Source: Trinickia violacea (GTDB lineage Bacteria; Pseudomonadota; Gammaproteobacteria; Burkholderiales; Burkholderiaceae). From it: 64,000 nucleotides of DNA. Below, piece by piece: positions 8,463 through 15,847 of the stretch. The notes below the pieces were generated by a model, which saw nothing but the letters and a program-made list of their open reading frames with translations, was not told the origin of the DNA and did not search any database. The first letter of the stretch is position 1. The number at the start of each line of letters is the position of its first letter. The position numbers and the translations under genes were made by a program. Location: the NCBI RefSeq assembly GCF_005280735.1, contig NZ_CP040078.1, positions 310,001 to 374,000 on the forward strand. Reading direction: 5' to 3'.

Positions 8463-9100
8463 AAACAGAAGACCTCGTCGGATTGCTCTCGACCGGCATC
8501 ACTCCCGTAAGAAGCGGCAGTGCGACCCGTCGATTCTGTGCCTCACTGCCAATCGCCGCCATTGGTGCGACACTGCTCATGGCTACAGTGTTTGGCATTC
8601 GCCCCGATCTAGGCGCCGTCGTTAAAACTGCGATCTTCTGGGAAAAGCTTGCTTTCCCAGTATGCCTCGCAATCGGCGCCCTGATTGCCACCGCCCGGCT
8701 GGCGCGCCCCGGCGCCAGGGTCGGAGCCGGATGGCCCGTCATGACGATACCGCTGGTAGTCGTCTGGCTCGCAGCAATACTGATCGTCGTCACCGCTGCA
8801 CCACAAGACCGCCTGCCTGCGATACTCGGACACTCCTGGCGCACATGCCCATTCAATATTCTTCTGCTAGCCGCTCCAGGCTTCATTGCCATATTCTGGG
8901 CGGTCAAAGGACTGGCACCGACCCGCCTACGGCTCGCCGGCGCCATCTCGGGCCTGCTCGCAAGCTCGATTGCCACGGTCGCGTACTGCTTTCATTGTCC
9001 TGAGATGAGCCCGGCCTTCTGGAGCATCTGGTATGTGGCTGGCATGCTGCTTCCAGCGGCGCTCGGGACAGTCCTTGGTCCCAGACTCCTTCGCTGGTGA
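8459..9100 (+). CDS. nrsF: NrsF-like anti-sigma factor (DUF1109), upstream copy
   Basis: A 213-residue inner-membrane protein with about six spans. DUF1109/NrsF proteins hold ECF sigmaF inactive at the membrane and release it on metal or thiol stress. The two sensing positions are present as Cys130 (GHSWRTCP) and Cys180 (FHCPEM). The ATG overlaps the sigma stop codon (ATGA), so the pair is translationally coupled. Here the order is sigma then nrsF, whereas the downstream locus has nrsF then sigma. Confidence 0.88.
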   Translation: MKTEDLVGLLSTGITPVRSGSATRRFCASLPIAAIGATLLMATVFGIRPDLGAVVKTAIFWEKLAFPVCLAIGALIATARLARPGARVGAGWPVMTIPLVVVWLAAILIVVTAAPQDRLPAILGHSWRTCPFNILLLAAPGFIAIFWAVKGLAPTRLRLAGAISGLLASSIATVAYCFHCPEMSPAFWSIWYVAGMLLPAALGTVLGPRLLRW

Positions 9101-9188
9101 CTGGTGCCCTGACAACGGGAAAAGGCAGCCCGCCGATCCAACGGCTGAAGTCAGCGGATGACGGGCTCAAAGAAAAAACCCCCTCCCT

Positions 9189-9216
9189 GTAACCACCTCC
9201 CCGAATCTCGCGAATT
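9189..9216 (+). promoter_or_regulatory. SigmaF-like promoter of bufA copy 1
   Basis: GTAACC at 9189-9194 and CGAATT at 9211-9216, separated by exactly 16 bases. This is the -35/-10 pattern I recall for the Caulobacter sigmaF regulon (GTAACC-N16-CGAA). The same pair with the same spacing occurs at 12503 before bufA copy 2 and at 11101 before nrsF copy 2. It lies 53 bases before the bufA ATG. Confidence 0.8.
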
Positions 9217-9223
9217 AACTCCA

Positions 9224-9240
9224 GTATCCGTCACGGGTAC
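9224..9240 (+). promoter_or_regulatory. 5'-leader hairpin of bufA copy 1
   Basis: GTATCC at 9224-9229 can pair with GGGTAC at 9235-9240 (one G-U pair) around a five-base loop. The hairpin begins seven bases after the -10 element, so it would sit at the very 5' end of the transcript. The same hairpin occurs at 12538 in copy 2, with a perfect stem. Confidence 0.55.
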
Positions 9241-9268
9241 CTTCCATCCCAACTTCTGGAGAGATTCA

Positions 9269-9580
9269 ATGTCCGCAAAGATCACTGTCAGTTCCACCCT
9301 GCTTGCCGGGGTCGTCGCAAGCCTGCTCGCATCGGTCGCTCATGCAGCGCCGCTCACGAAAGCGGAAGAAAGTGCGGCTGTCGCTGCCCACAAGGAGAAG
9401 TGCTACGGCGTCGCCCTGAAGGGGCAGAACGACTGCGCTGCCGGTCCCGGCACCACTTGCCAAGGTACGTCGGCAATGGATTTCCAGGGCAACTCGTGGA
9501 AGTTTGTCCAAGGGGGCACCTGCACGAGTATCGAAGTGCCGGGTGGCGGCCACGGCTCGCTAACCCCGCTGAAGTCCTGA
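9269..9580 (+). CDS. bufA: BufA-like bufferin precursor (DUF2282), copy 1, orphaned
   Basis: A 103-residue precursor with an N-terminal signal peptide (hydrophobic core to about residue 24, likely cut after AHA at 26) and four cysteines at 45, 56, 64 and 85 in KCYGVALKGQNDC, TTCQG and GGTCTS contexts. DUF2282 bufferins are exported peptides whose cysteines are modified by a DUF692 enzyme and which bind copper. The ATG at 9269 follows GGAGAG. The gene is intact, but its own bufB is reduced to a fragment just downstream, so any modification must come from the enzyme encoded at 12920. Confidence 0.87.
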   Translation: MSAKITVSSTLLAGVVASLLASVAHAAPLTKAEESAAVAAHKEKCYGVALKGQNDCAAGPGTTCQGTSAMDFQGNSWKFVQGGTCTSIEVPGGGHGSLTPLKS

Positions 9581-9586
9581 TTCAGG

Positions 9587-9813
9587 GGCCTGCCGGAACC
9601 CGTTTCAAGCATGAACACCTCACCGCGATTCTCGCGGACGGGCTGAAGGATGCCTTCTTCGAGGTTCACGCGGAAAACTATATGGGCGCCGGCGCCTCGC
9701 CCCATCGGGCACTTGCGGCCGTCCGCGATATCTACGCGCTCTCCGTTCACGGCGCGTGCATCTCGATCGGTGGGCCCAGCTCGTTGAACGCCACTCATCT
9801 CGCGCGCTTTCGC
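9587..9813 (+). pseudogene. Truncated bufB (DUF692) fragment
   Basis: The frame starting just after the bufA stop encodes GPAGTRFKHEHLTAILADG, then FFEVHAENYMGAG and SVHGACISIGG, matching residues 27 to about 102 of the intact BufB at 12920. The first 26 codons (with the start) and the last two thirds, including most iron ligands, are missing. The similarity stops after HLARFRE. It is therefore non-functional. Both ends look like deletion joints. Confidence 0.85.
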
Positions 9814-9913
9814 GAAGGAATGCAGCAACGTATTCCATTGAGCGGCATGAAAACTTCGGATCTGATACTCAGGCTAACTAACGAGCTGAATGCCATTGAG
9901 TCGAATGCTGTGT

Positions 9914-10435
9914 CGAAGAGGCTTAATCGCGCAGGATATTACCCTGAACAGTCAGGGAGCCGCCGACTCCAACACAGAAGCTGCGGCCGCCTTCCACAAG
10001 GCGTTGCTGCTCACGTGCGTGCTGACGGGAATAGCCATAACGCTGAGCCTCATTGTCGCGTTCATCATCACCCGCTCCATCACGGCTCCAATTCGCGTGT
10101 CCGTGAAGATCGCCCAAACGGTCGCACAAGGCGACCTCACTTCGAAAATCGAAGCACGCGGCAAAGACGAAACAAGCCAGCTACTACGAGCGCTCAAAAA
10201 CATGAATGAGAGACTCGCAGAACTGGTTGGACGCGTGCGATCCGGTAGCGAGAGTATTGCTACGGGCGCCGCGCAAATCGCTGCAGGCAATACCGATCTG
10301 AGCCAACGTACCGAACAACAGGCTGCGTCGCTTGAGGAAACCGCAGCGAGCATGGAGGAACTGACCTCCGCCGTCAGGCAAAACACCGAAAGCGCCCGGC
10401 AAGGTAGCATGCTCGCGGCGAACGCATCCGATTGA
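9914..10435 (+). pseudogene. Methyl-accepting chemotaxis protein fragment
   Basis: This frame encodes the end of a ligand-binding helix, one transmembrane segment (LSLIVAFIITRSITAP), a HAMP domain and the start of the cytoplasmic signalling helices (LSQRTEQQAASLEETAASME). It stops after LAANASD, well before the conserved hairpin tip. It lacks the N-terminal membrane span and the signalling tip, so it is a remnant. It sits directly behind the bufB fragment in another frame. Confidence 0.82.
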
Positions 10436-10551
10436 CTCTGTGATACCTCAGTCTGAAGGCGTTGCTCGCATCGGGATACGCAGCGGCGCCATCGGACTGC
10501 AATATCCGGATCGGGGTCGGAAAGCCGATCTAACGGCTGTCCTCAGCCGCA

Positions 10552-10839
10552 TCAACGACCACGGTAGAGCCCTCGAGGACCGTCGTCCTGCCCCTGGAAC
10601 GCACGCCGGCTGCCCGAGCGCGAAATCGAGGAGTCGGCCACACCGCCGACAGCGCCATACGTCGCGGCTGCCGTGTTGTGCTCCTCGGCAAGCGTGCGGA
10701 CGCTCGGCCCGCTTTGCGACGACGGCGCACCGACTTCAGGGCGATAAAACGGAGCGGGACCATAGTTGCTTGCGAAAGCGGGAGCAGCAAGCGAAGCGGT
10801 AGCGGCTAGCAACAGCGTGGCAATGAGCTTGGACTTCAT
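10552..10839 (-). CDS. Small exported protein of unknown function
   Basis: A 95-residue protein with a clear Sec signal peptide (MKSKLIATLLLAATASLAA, cleavage likely after AFA). The mature part is rich in Gly, Ser, Ala and Arg and has no cysteine. A GGAGG ribosome binding site precedes the ATG. It resembles the many short periplasmic proteins of Burkholderiaceae annotated as DUF4148-like, but I cannot confirm the family. It reads away from the buf locus promoter at 11101. Confidence 0.6.
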   Translation of the reverse strand: MKSKLIATLLLAATASLAAPAFASNYGPAPFYRPEVGAPSSQSGPSVRTLAEEHNTAAATYGAVGGVADSSISRSGSRRAFQGQDDGPRGLYRGR

Positions 10840-11100
10840 GACGACCTCCGAAAATCTGTGATGAGTGGAATGCGCCTGGATCGAATTTGATGCACTTGCA
10901 ATCCGGAAGGTAATTCGGAGAAGCTCAGGAACGGGTTACAGCACGTCTGAAATCTTTTGTGCTTCGGGCGACGTGTGGCGGTCACCGCGCGACTTGCCAA
11001 CTGATACAACATGCCGATAATGAATTGAATAATTAACTGCCTGCGAGCGATGCGGTGCACCGGCTCGCTCGGCGTGCCCGGCAAAAGTTTTCGGTCAGCT
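10840..11100. other. Intergenic region without a recognised gene
   Basis: Between the small exported protein and the nrsF promoter I see no supported gene, repeat or RNA. The DNA is somewhat more AT-rich than its surroundings near 11010-11040. It must contain the promoter of the minus-strand small protein, but no clear -35/-10 pair stands out. Confidence 0.4.
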
Positions 11101-11128
11101 GTAACCAAACGCGGCCGCCAACCGAACT
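11101..11128 (+). promoter_or_regulatory. SigmaF-like promoter of nrsF copy 2
   Basis: GTAACC at 11101-11106 and CGAACT at 11123-11128 with a 16-base spacer, 27 bases before the nrsF ATG. It matches the promoters before both bufA genes. It would make the nrsF-sigma pair self-activating, a typical ECF arrangement. The downstream leader hairpin of the bufA genes is absent here. Confidence 0.75.
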
Positions 11129-11155
11129 AGCTTTCGTTATTGCAGGTAGAACGAT

Positions 11156-11797
11156 ATGGAAACCGACCGTCTGGTCTCGCTGCTAGCCGCCGACGTCACG
11201 CCCGTCGATCCGCATGCGGGCGCGCGGCGTTTCAGCTGGGCGCTGCTCGCTGGCGCGATCGGCTCAACGCTGCTCATGTTGATCTTCTACGGTCCGCGGC
11301 CCGATCTGCGCGCGTTGCTCGTCACGCCGCTCTTCTGGGCCAAGGTGGCGTTCCCGGTCGCGCTCGCCGCAGGCTCGCTTCTCGTCACCGCGCGTCTTTC
11401 GCGGCCCGGCGCCGCCGTGCGCTCGGCGTGGGCAGGGATTGCCGTTCCCATCGGCGTCGTCTGGCTTGCGGGCCTGGCCGTGTTTTGGCTCGCGCCTTCC
11501 GCGCAGCGCGCCGAGCTGCTCTTTGGCCATACGTGGCGCACTTGCCCGTTGAACATCGCCTTCCTTTCAGTACCCGGCTTCGCTGCGGCGTTTTGGGCCG
11601 TGCGCGGGCTCGCGCCGACGCGGCTGCGGCTCGCGGGCGCGGCCGCCGGCGCGCTCGCAAGCGCTACCGGGACCGTCGCCTATACCTTCCATTGTCCGGA
11701 AATGGGGGTGCCGTTCTGGGCCGTCTGGTACGTCATCGGCATGACGCTTCCCGCCGTGGCGGGCGCGCTTCTCGGGCCGCGATTCTTGCGATGGTAG
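11156..11797 (+). CDS. nrsF: NrsF-like anti-sigma factor (DUF1109), complete locus
   Basis: A 213-residue six-span membrane protein colinear with the copy at 8459. Its only two cysteines are Cys130 (HTWRTCPLN) and Cys180 (FHCPEM), which match the pair known to be needed for metal sensing in Caulobacter NrsF. It binds the ECF sigma factor and releases it under copper, cadmium or chromium stress in studied systems. The sigma gene starts inside its last codons (7-base overlap). Gene order is inverted relative to the upstream copy. Confidence 0.9.
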   Translation: METDRLVSLLAADVTPVDPHAGARRFSWALLAGAIGSTLLMLIFYGPRPDLRALLVTPLFWAKVAFPVALAAGSLLVTARLSRPGAAVRSAWAGIAVPIGVVWLAGLAVFWLAPSAQRAELLFGHTWRTCPLNIAFLSVPGFAAAFWAVRGLAPTRLRLAGAAAGALASATGTVAYTFHCPEMGVPFWAVWYVIGMTLPAVAGALLGPRFLRW

Positions 11798-12357
11798 AGA
11801 GGCGACCGACCGTGCAATCGACAGAGACGCGACTGAGAGCCCTGCTCATCAACGCCATGAGCGGCGACACCGTGGCCTATCAGACGTTCCTGAGCGAGCT
11901 GACGCGCCACTTGCGCGGCTACCTGCGCAAACGCATTCCCCAGCTTACCGACGACGTCGAGGATCTCGTCCAGGAGATCCTGCTTGCCGTCCACAACGGA
12001 CGGCACACCTATCGGCCAGAGGAGCCACTAACGGCGTGGGTTCACGCGATCGCGCGCTACAAGCTGATGGATTTCTTCAGGGCGCGGTCGCGCCGCGAAT
12101 CGCTGCACGTTTCCATCGACGATCACCTCGACATCTTCTGCGCTTCGGATGACGAACCATTGGCGGCACGCCGCGACATCGGCAAGCTGCTCGATCAGCT
12201 CCCCGACAAGCAGCGCTTGCCGATTCTGCATGTGAAGCTCGAGGGTCTGTCGGTCGCCGAGACCGCGCAGCTGACCGGGCTTTCGGAATCGGCCGTCAAG
12301 GTCGGCGTGCATCGCGGCCTCAAGGCACTCGCGGCCAGGCTGGGCAGAGTCGCTTAG
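11791..12357 (+). CDS. ECF RNA polymerase sigma factor (sigmaF-like), complete locus
   Basis: A 188-residue ECF sigma factor. Region 2 contains DDVEDLVQEILLAVHNGRHT and the LTAWVHAIARYKLMDFF recognition helix; region 4 contains GLSVAETAQLTGLSESAVK. The ATG at 11791 overlaps the nrsF stop, giving translational coupling. It presumably recognises the GTAACC-N16-CGAA promoters at 9189, 11101 and 12503. It is about as long as the usual sigmaF factors. Confidence 0.9.
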   Translation: MVERRPTVQSTETRLRALLINAMSGDTVAYQTFLSELTRHLRGYLRKRIPQLTDDVEDLVQEILLAVHNGRHTYRPEEPLTAWVHAIARYKLMDFFRARSRRESLHVSIDDHLDIFCASDDEPLAARRDIGKLLDQLPDKQRLPILHVKLEGLSVAETAQLTGLSESAVKVGVHRGLKALAARLGRVA

Positions 12358-12502
12358 GTAGTTGCGCAAGTGGCTGCGCGAGATGCCGCGCAAGGGTCGG
12401 CTATTTGATGCCGAACCGATGATCGAGCGAGAAGACGCTCGCAACGCTCTTTCACCCTGACGCCTGCACTGCAACCTCAAGAGCAAAAAAATTCCGTTCG
12501 CT

Positions 12503-12530
12503 GTAACCAGCCATCGATCTCCGGCGAATT
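12503..12530 (+). promoter_or_regulatory. SigmaF-like promoter of bufA copy 2
   Basis: GTAACC at 12503-12508 and CGAATT at 12525-12530 with a 16-base spacer. The spacer sequence differs from that of copy 1 while both boxes and the length are kept, so conservation is in the promoter itself and not simply due to recent duplication. It lies 52 bases before the ATG. Confidence 0.8.
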
Positions 12531-12537
12531 AACTCGC

Positions 12538-12554
12538 GTATCCACCACGGATAC
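12538..12554 (+). promoter_or_regulatory. 5'-leader hairpin of bufA copy 2
   Basis: GTATCC at 12538-12543 and GGATAC at 12549-12554 form a perfect six-base-pair stem with the loop ACCAC. It begins seven bases after the -10 box, the same offset as in copy 1, where the loop differs and one pair is G-U. A 5'-terminal stem could stabilise the mRNA. Confidence 0.55.
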
Positions 12555-12582
12555 CTTTCTTCCCTACTCTCGGAGAGATTCC

Positions 12583-12888
12583 ATGTCCGCAAAGATCAAT
12601 GTCAGTTCCGCCCTCCTCGCTGGCGCGGTCGCAACGCTTCTCGCTACGGCGGCGCACGCGGCGCCGCTCACCAAAGCGGAAGTCAATGCCGCCCTCGCGG
12701 CTCACAAGGAGAAGTGTTACGGCGTCGCGCTGAAGGGGCAAAACGATTGCGCGGCCGGCCCGGGCACGACCTGCCAGGGTACGTCGGCGACCGATTTCCA
12801 GGGCAACTCGTGGAAGTTCGTTCAGGGTGGCACGTGCACGAGCATTCAGGTGCCGGGCGGCGGCCACGGCTCGCTCACGCCGACCTGA
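12583..12888 (+). CDS. bufA: BufA-like bufferin precursor (DUF2282), copy 2
   Basis: A 101-residue secreted precursor. The signal peptide ends near AHA (residue 26). Four cysteines at 45, 56, 64 and 85 match copy 1 exactly. In characterised bufferins, core cysteines are converted by the DUF692-DUF2063 pair to thiooxazole-type groups and the product binds copper in the periplasm. GGAGAG precedes the ATG. The gene opens a tight operon: bufB begins 31 bases downstream. The substrate role is inferred from family and context. Confidence 0.92.
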   Translation: MSAKINVSSALLAGAVATLLATAAHAAPLTKAEVNAALAAHKEKCYGVALKGQNDCAAGPGTTCQGTSATDFQGNSWKFVQGGTCTSIQVPGGGHGSLTPT

Positions 12889-12919
12889 TCGCGCAAACGA
12901 CAAGAGGAACGGGACGACC

Positions 12920-13867
12920 ATGAGCGATTCCACGAGATCAGCGGCGGCGAATTCTCTTGGCCGTCCCTGTCGTTCGGCGCCCGGCGAGGCCGGGCTGGCC
13001 GGCACGAGCTTCAAACACGAGCACTTCTCCGCGATTCTCGAAGACGGCCTGCAAGACGGATTCTTCGAGGTTCACGCCGAGAACTACATGGGCGCGGGCG
13101 GACCGCCGCATCGAGCGCTTGCCGCGATCCGCGAGCGCTACCCGATCTCGCTTCACGGCGTATGCATGTCGATCGGCGGGCCGGACACGCTCGACGTCCG
13201 TCACCTTGCGCGCTTTCGCGAGTTGGTGGATCGCTACGAACCCGCGCTCGTTTCCGAACATCTCGCCTGGTCCTCGCACGGCGGGACGTTCTTCAACGAC
13301 CTCCTGCCCCTGCCCTACACGAAAGCGACGCTCGACAAGGTATGCGAGCACATCGACCAGGTTCAGGAAACCATCAGGCGTCCGATGCTGCTCGAAAACC
13401 CGTCCACGTATGTCACGTTTGCATCGTCGACGATGAGCGAGACGGAGTTCATCCGTGCGGTCGCGCAGCGCACGGGCTGCGGGCTGCTGCTCGACGTCAA
13501 CAACGCTTACGTTTCGGCGGTCAATCATGGCTATGCGGCACGCGCGTATCTCGCGGAATTTCCGCTTCAATACGTAGGCGAAATTCATCTGGCCGGCCAC
13601 AGCGAGCAGCATGACGACGAGAACGCACTGCTGCTCATCGACAGTCACGACCGGGCCGTCGCCGATCCGGTCTGGGATCTTTACCGGCATGTCGTGGCGC
13701 GCACTGGGCCAATACCGACACTGATCGAGTGGGACAGCCAGTTGCCGGCGTGGCTCGAACTGCGCGCGCAGGCGGTGATGGCCCGCCGGATCATGTCGCA
13801 GCATGCCGCCATGGATGTATTGGAGTCCGATATATCTCACCCGGAGCGCACCGGCCATGAGATCTGA
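12920..13867 (+). CDS. bufB: BufB-like multinuclear iron peptide-modifying oxygenase (MNIO, DUF692)
   Basis: A 315-residue TIM-barrel enzyme of the DUF692 family, which uses a two- or three-iron centre and O2 to modify cysteines of RiPP precursors. Characteristic barrel segments are seen in order: SLHGVCMSIGG, LVSEHLAWS, MLLENPSTYV, LLLDVNNAYVSAVNHG, GEIHLAGHSE, LIDSHDRAV and LIEWDSQLP, supplying the His, Glu and Asp ligands. The ATG at 12920 is preferred over the longer frame because it follows AGAGGA. It overlaps bufC by 11 bases. Confidence 0.93.
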   Translation: MSDSTRSAAANSLGRPCRSAPGEAGLAGTSFKHEHFSAILEDGLQDGFFEVHAENYMGAGGPPHRALAAIRERYPISLHGVCMSIGGPDTLDVRHLARFRELVDRYEPALVSEHLAWSSHGGTFFNDLLPLPYTKATLDKVCEHIDQVQETIRRPMLLENPSTYVTFASSTMSETEFIRAVAQRTGCGLLLDVNNAYVSAVNHGYAARAYLAEFPLQYVGEIHLAGHSEQHDDENALLLIDSHDRAVADPVWDLYRHVVARTGPIPTLIEWDSQLPAWLELRAQAVMARRIMSQHAAMDVLESDISHPERTGHEI

Positions 13868-14636
13868 ACAAGGCACGGTCGACTACGCAACGGCCTTCGC
13901 GCCGGGACTGACGAACCCCGAACTCGCCACGCCAGAAGGCATTGCGGCTGCGCACGGCAAGGGCGTCGTCAAGCGCTACAACGTCTATCGCAACAACGTC
14001 ACAGTCAGCCTCATCGATGCGCTGACGGCAATCTATCCCGCCGTGCAGCGCATCACGGGCGTCGAGTTCTTCCGCGCGATGGCACGCTTTCACGTACGTG
14101 CCACACCGCCAGCCTCGCCGCTGCTATTCGAGTACGGACGCGATTTTCCATCGTTCATCGAAACCTACGAGTACGCACGAGACATGCCCTGGCTTGCGGA
14201 TACGGCACGCATCGAGCGCGCCTGGCTCGACGCGTATCACGCCGCGGATGCCGCGCCACTCGCTGCCGAGGCGTTCGCGAGCATCGATCCGGGGTCGCTC
14301 GCGCAGGTGCGCTTTGTCCCGCATCCGGCCGCGCGGATCGTGCGCTCGCGCTACCCGGCCGTCGCGATCTTCGCGATGAACCGGGCGCCCGGCCCCGTCA
14401 CTCCGCTGCGATCGAGCGACGCTGAAGATGCGCTCGTCACGCGGCCTGGCGACGACGTGATTGTCTCGCGCTTGCCTGCGGGCGGCGCGGCGTTTCTCGT
14501 CGCGCTCATCGAGGGCATGCCGCTCGGCGCTGCCGCGCAAACCGCCTTCGAGGAGAGCGACACCTTCGATCTGGCGGCCAACCTGGCCGCGATGATTTCG
14601 GCTGGCGTGTTCGCCGCCGTTCAACTGGGAGTGTAA
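13857..14636 (+). CDS. bufC: BufC-like RiPP recognition partner (DUF2063)
   Basis: A 259-residue protein with the N-terminal DUF2063 domain (KRYNVYRNNVTVSLIDALTA) that in MNIO systems binds the precursor and partners the DUF692 enzyme. The C-terminal half resembles the HvfC-like domain. The start at 13857 overlaps the end of bufB, so the two subunits are made together. It is followed after five bases by the doxX gene. Confidence 0.9.
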   Translation: MRSEQGTVDYATAFAPGLTNPELATPEGIAAAHGKGVVKRYNVYRNNVTVSLIDALTAIYPAVQRITGVEFFRAMARFHVRATPPASPLLFEYGRDFPSFIETYEYARDMPWLADTARIERAWLDAYHAADAAPLAAEAFASIDPGSLAQVRFVPHPAARIVRSRYPAVAIFAMNRAPGPVTPLRSSDAEDALVTRPGDDVIVSRLPAGGAAFLVALIEGMPLGAAAQTAFEESDTFDLAANLAAMISAGVFAAVQLGV

Positions 14637-14641
14637 TCACC

Positions 14642-15145
14642 ATGCCGACTCGACAAGACTCCACGCTGTCCTTTCCGGGCAACGTCGCGCACGCGATCGG
14701 GTGCGCGCGACGCTTCATCGAAAGACTCGCGCAACCGACGTTCGTGCAGCTCGTGCTGCGCCTCGCGCTGGCCGTGCCTTTCTGGAAATCGGGCATCCTC
14801 AAGTGGCACGGCTTCCTGCAGCTCAACGACACGGCCATCGATCTCTTCACCGACGAATTCAAGCTGCATCTGCCCGGCGGCCCCTATCCGTTCCCGGCGC
14901 CGGCCATCTTCGCGTTCCTGTCGGCGTGCGGCGAGGTCACTTTCCCGGTGCTGCTCGTGCTCGGATTTGGCACGCGCTTCGCCGCCGCCGGATTGCTGCT
15001 GATGACCTGCCTCATCGAGCTGACGGTGCCGGACGGCTGGCCGATCCACATCACGTGGGCCGCCATGGCGCTCGGCATCGCTGCGTGGGGCCCGGGCGTC
15101 ATTTCGATCGACTACCTTCTCGGAGACCGCGCGTACCGGTCATGA
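14642..15145 (+). CDS. DoxX family membrane protein
   Basis: A 167-residue protein with four hydrophobic segments typical of DoxX. It shares the conserved GPGVISIDYLL ending seen again in the downstream fusion protein. DoxX proteins often accompany DUF2282-DUF692-DUF2063 operons, and may link to quinone or thiol redox, though their biochemical role is unsettled. The stop codon overlaps the start of the next gene (ATGA). Confidence 0.85.
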   Translation: MPTRQDSTLSFPGNVAHAIGCARRFIERLAQPTFVQLVLRLALAVPFWKSGILKWHGFLQLNDTAIDLFTDEFKLHLPGGPYPFPAPAIFAFLSACGEVTFPVLLVLGFGTRFAAAGLLLMTCLIELTVPDGWPIHITWAAMALGIAAWGPGVISIDYLLGDRAYRS

Positions 15146-15783
15146 AAACGCGAGATCTGGTCGCGCGGCTCGCGAGCGACGGGTCTCCCGTCGAGCGCAA
15201 CGCCGTCTCGAGGCTGCTCGATCGTGCGCTGCTGCAAGGCCTCGCAGGCAGCACGGTCCTGCTAGTCGCGCTGTACGGCGTACGCAGCGACATGCCCCAG
15301 TTGATCCTCACGGCGATGTTCTGGGTGCGCCTCGCATTCCCGCTCACGATCATCGTCGCGGCCATGAAGCTCGCGGAGCGGCTCGGCCGCCCCGGCGCGC
15401 GGCTCAGGCTCGCCTGGGTCGCGGTAGCGCTGCCCATCGCCACGATGCTGCTCGCCGCGGGCAGCATCTTGCTGGCGACGCCGCCCGGCTACCGGCTGGA
15501 GTTGGTGCTTGGCACGACGTGGCGCACGACGACGGCGAGTGTCGTGCTGCTCTCGCTGCCCTCGCTCGCTGCCATGTTGCGCGCGATGAAGCAGCTCGCG
15601 CCAACGCGCCTCGCGCTGGCCGGCGCGGGCGCGGGTCTCCTGGCCGGCGCGCAGGGATTGCTCGTCTACTCGCTGTATTGCTCCGAGATGGCGGCGCCGT
15701 TTTGGGGTGTCTGGTACGTGCTGGGGATCGTCATCACGACGGCCGTTGGCGCGGCCATCGCACCGCACTGCCTGCGCTGGTGA
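15142..15783 (+). CDS. NrsF-like protein (DUF1109), third paralogue lacking one sensing cysteine
   Basis: A 213-residue six-span protein aligned without gaps to the other two NrsF copies. Position 130 is Thr (TTWRTTT) where both others have Cys; Cys180 (LYCSEM) is kept, and a new Cys210 lies near the end. No sigma factor is adjacent. It may be an anti-sigma factor with altered sensing, or a structural membrane partner of the preceding DoxX, with which it is translationally coupled. Confidence 0.82.
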   Translation: MKTRDLVARLASDGSPVERNAVSRLLDRALLQGLAGSTVLLVALYGVRSDMPQLILTAMFWVRLAFPLTIIVAAMKLAERLGRPGARLRLAWVAVALPIATMLLAAGSILLATPPGYRLELVLGTTWRTTTASVVLLSLPSLAAMLRAMKQLAPTRLALAGAGAGLLAGAQGLLVYSLYCSEMAAPFWGVWYVLGIVITTAVGAAIAPHCLRW

Positions 15784-15847
15784 AATTCGCGTCGCCGCCA
15801 GGCATCGCGCTTGCGCCAGCTAGCGGTGTCAGAGGCTGACGTTCGCC

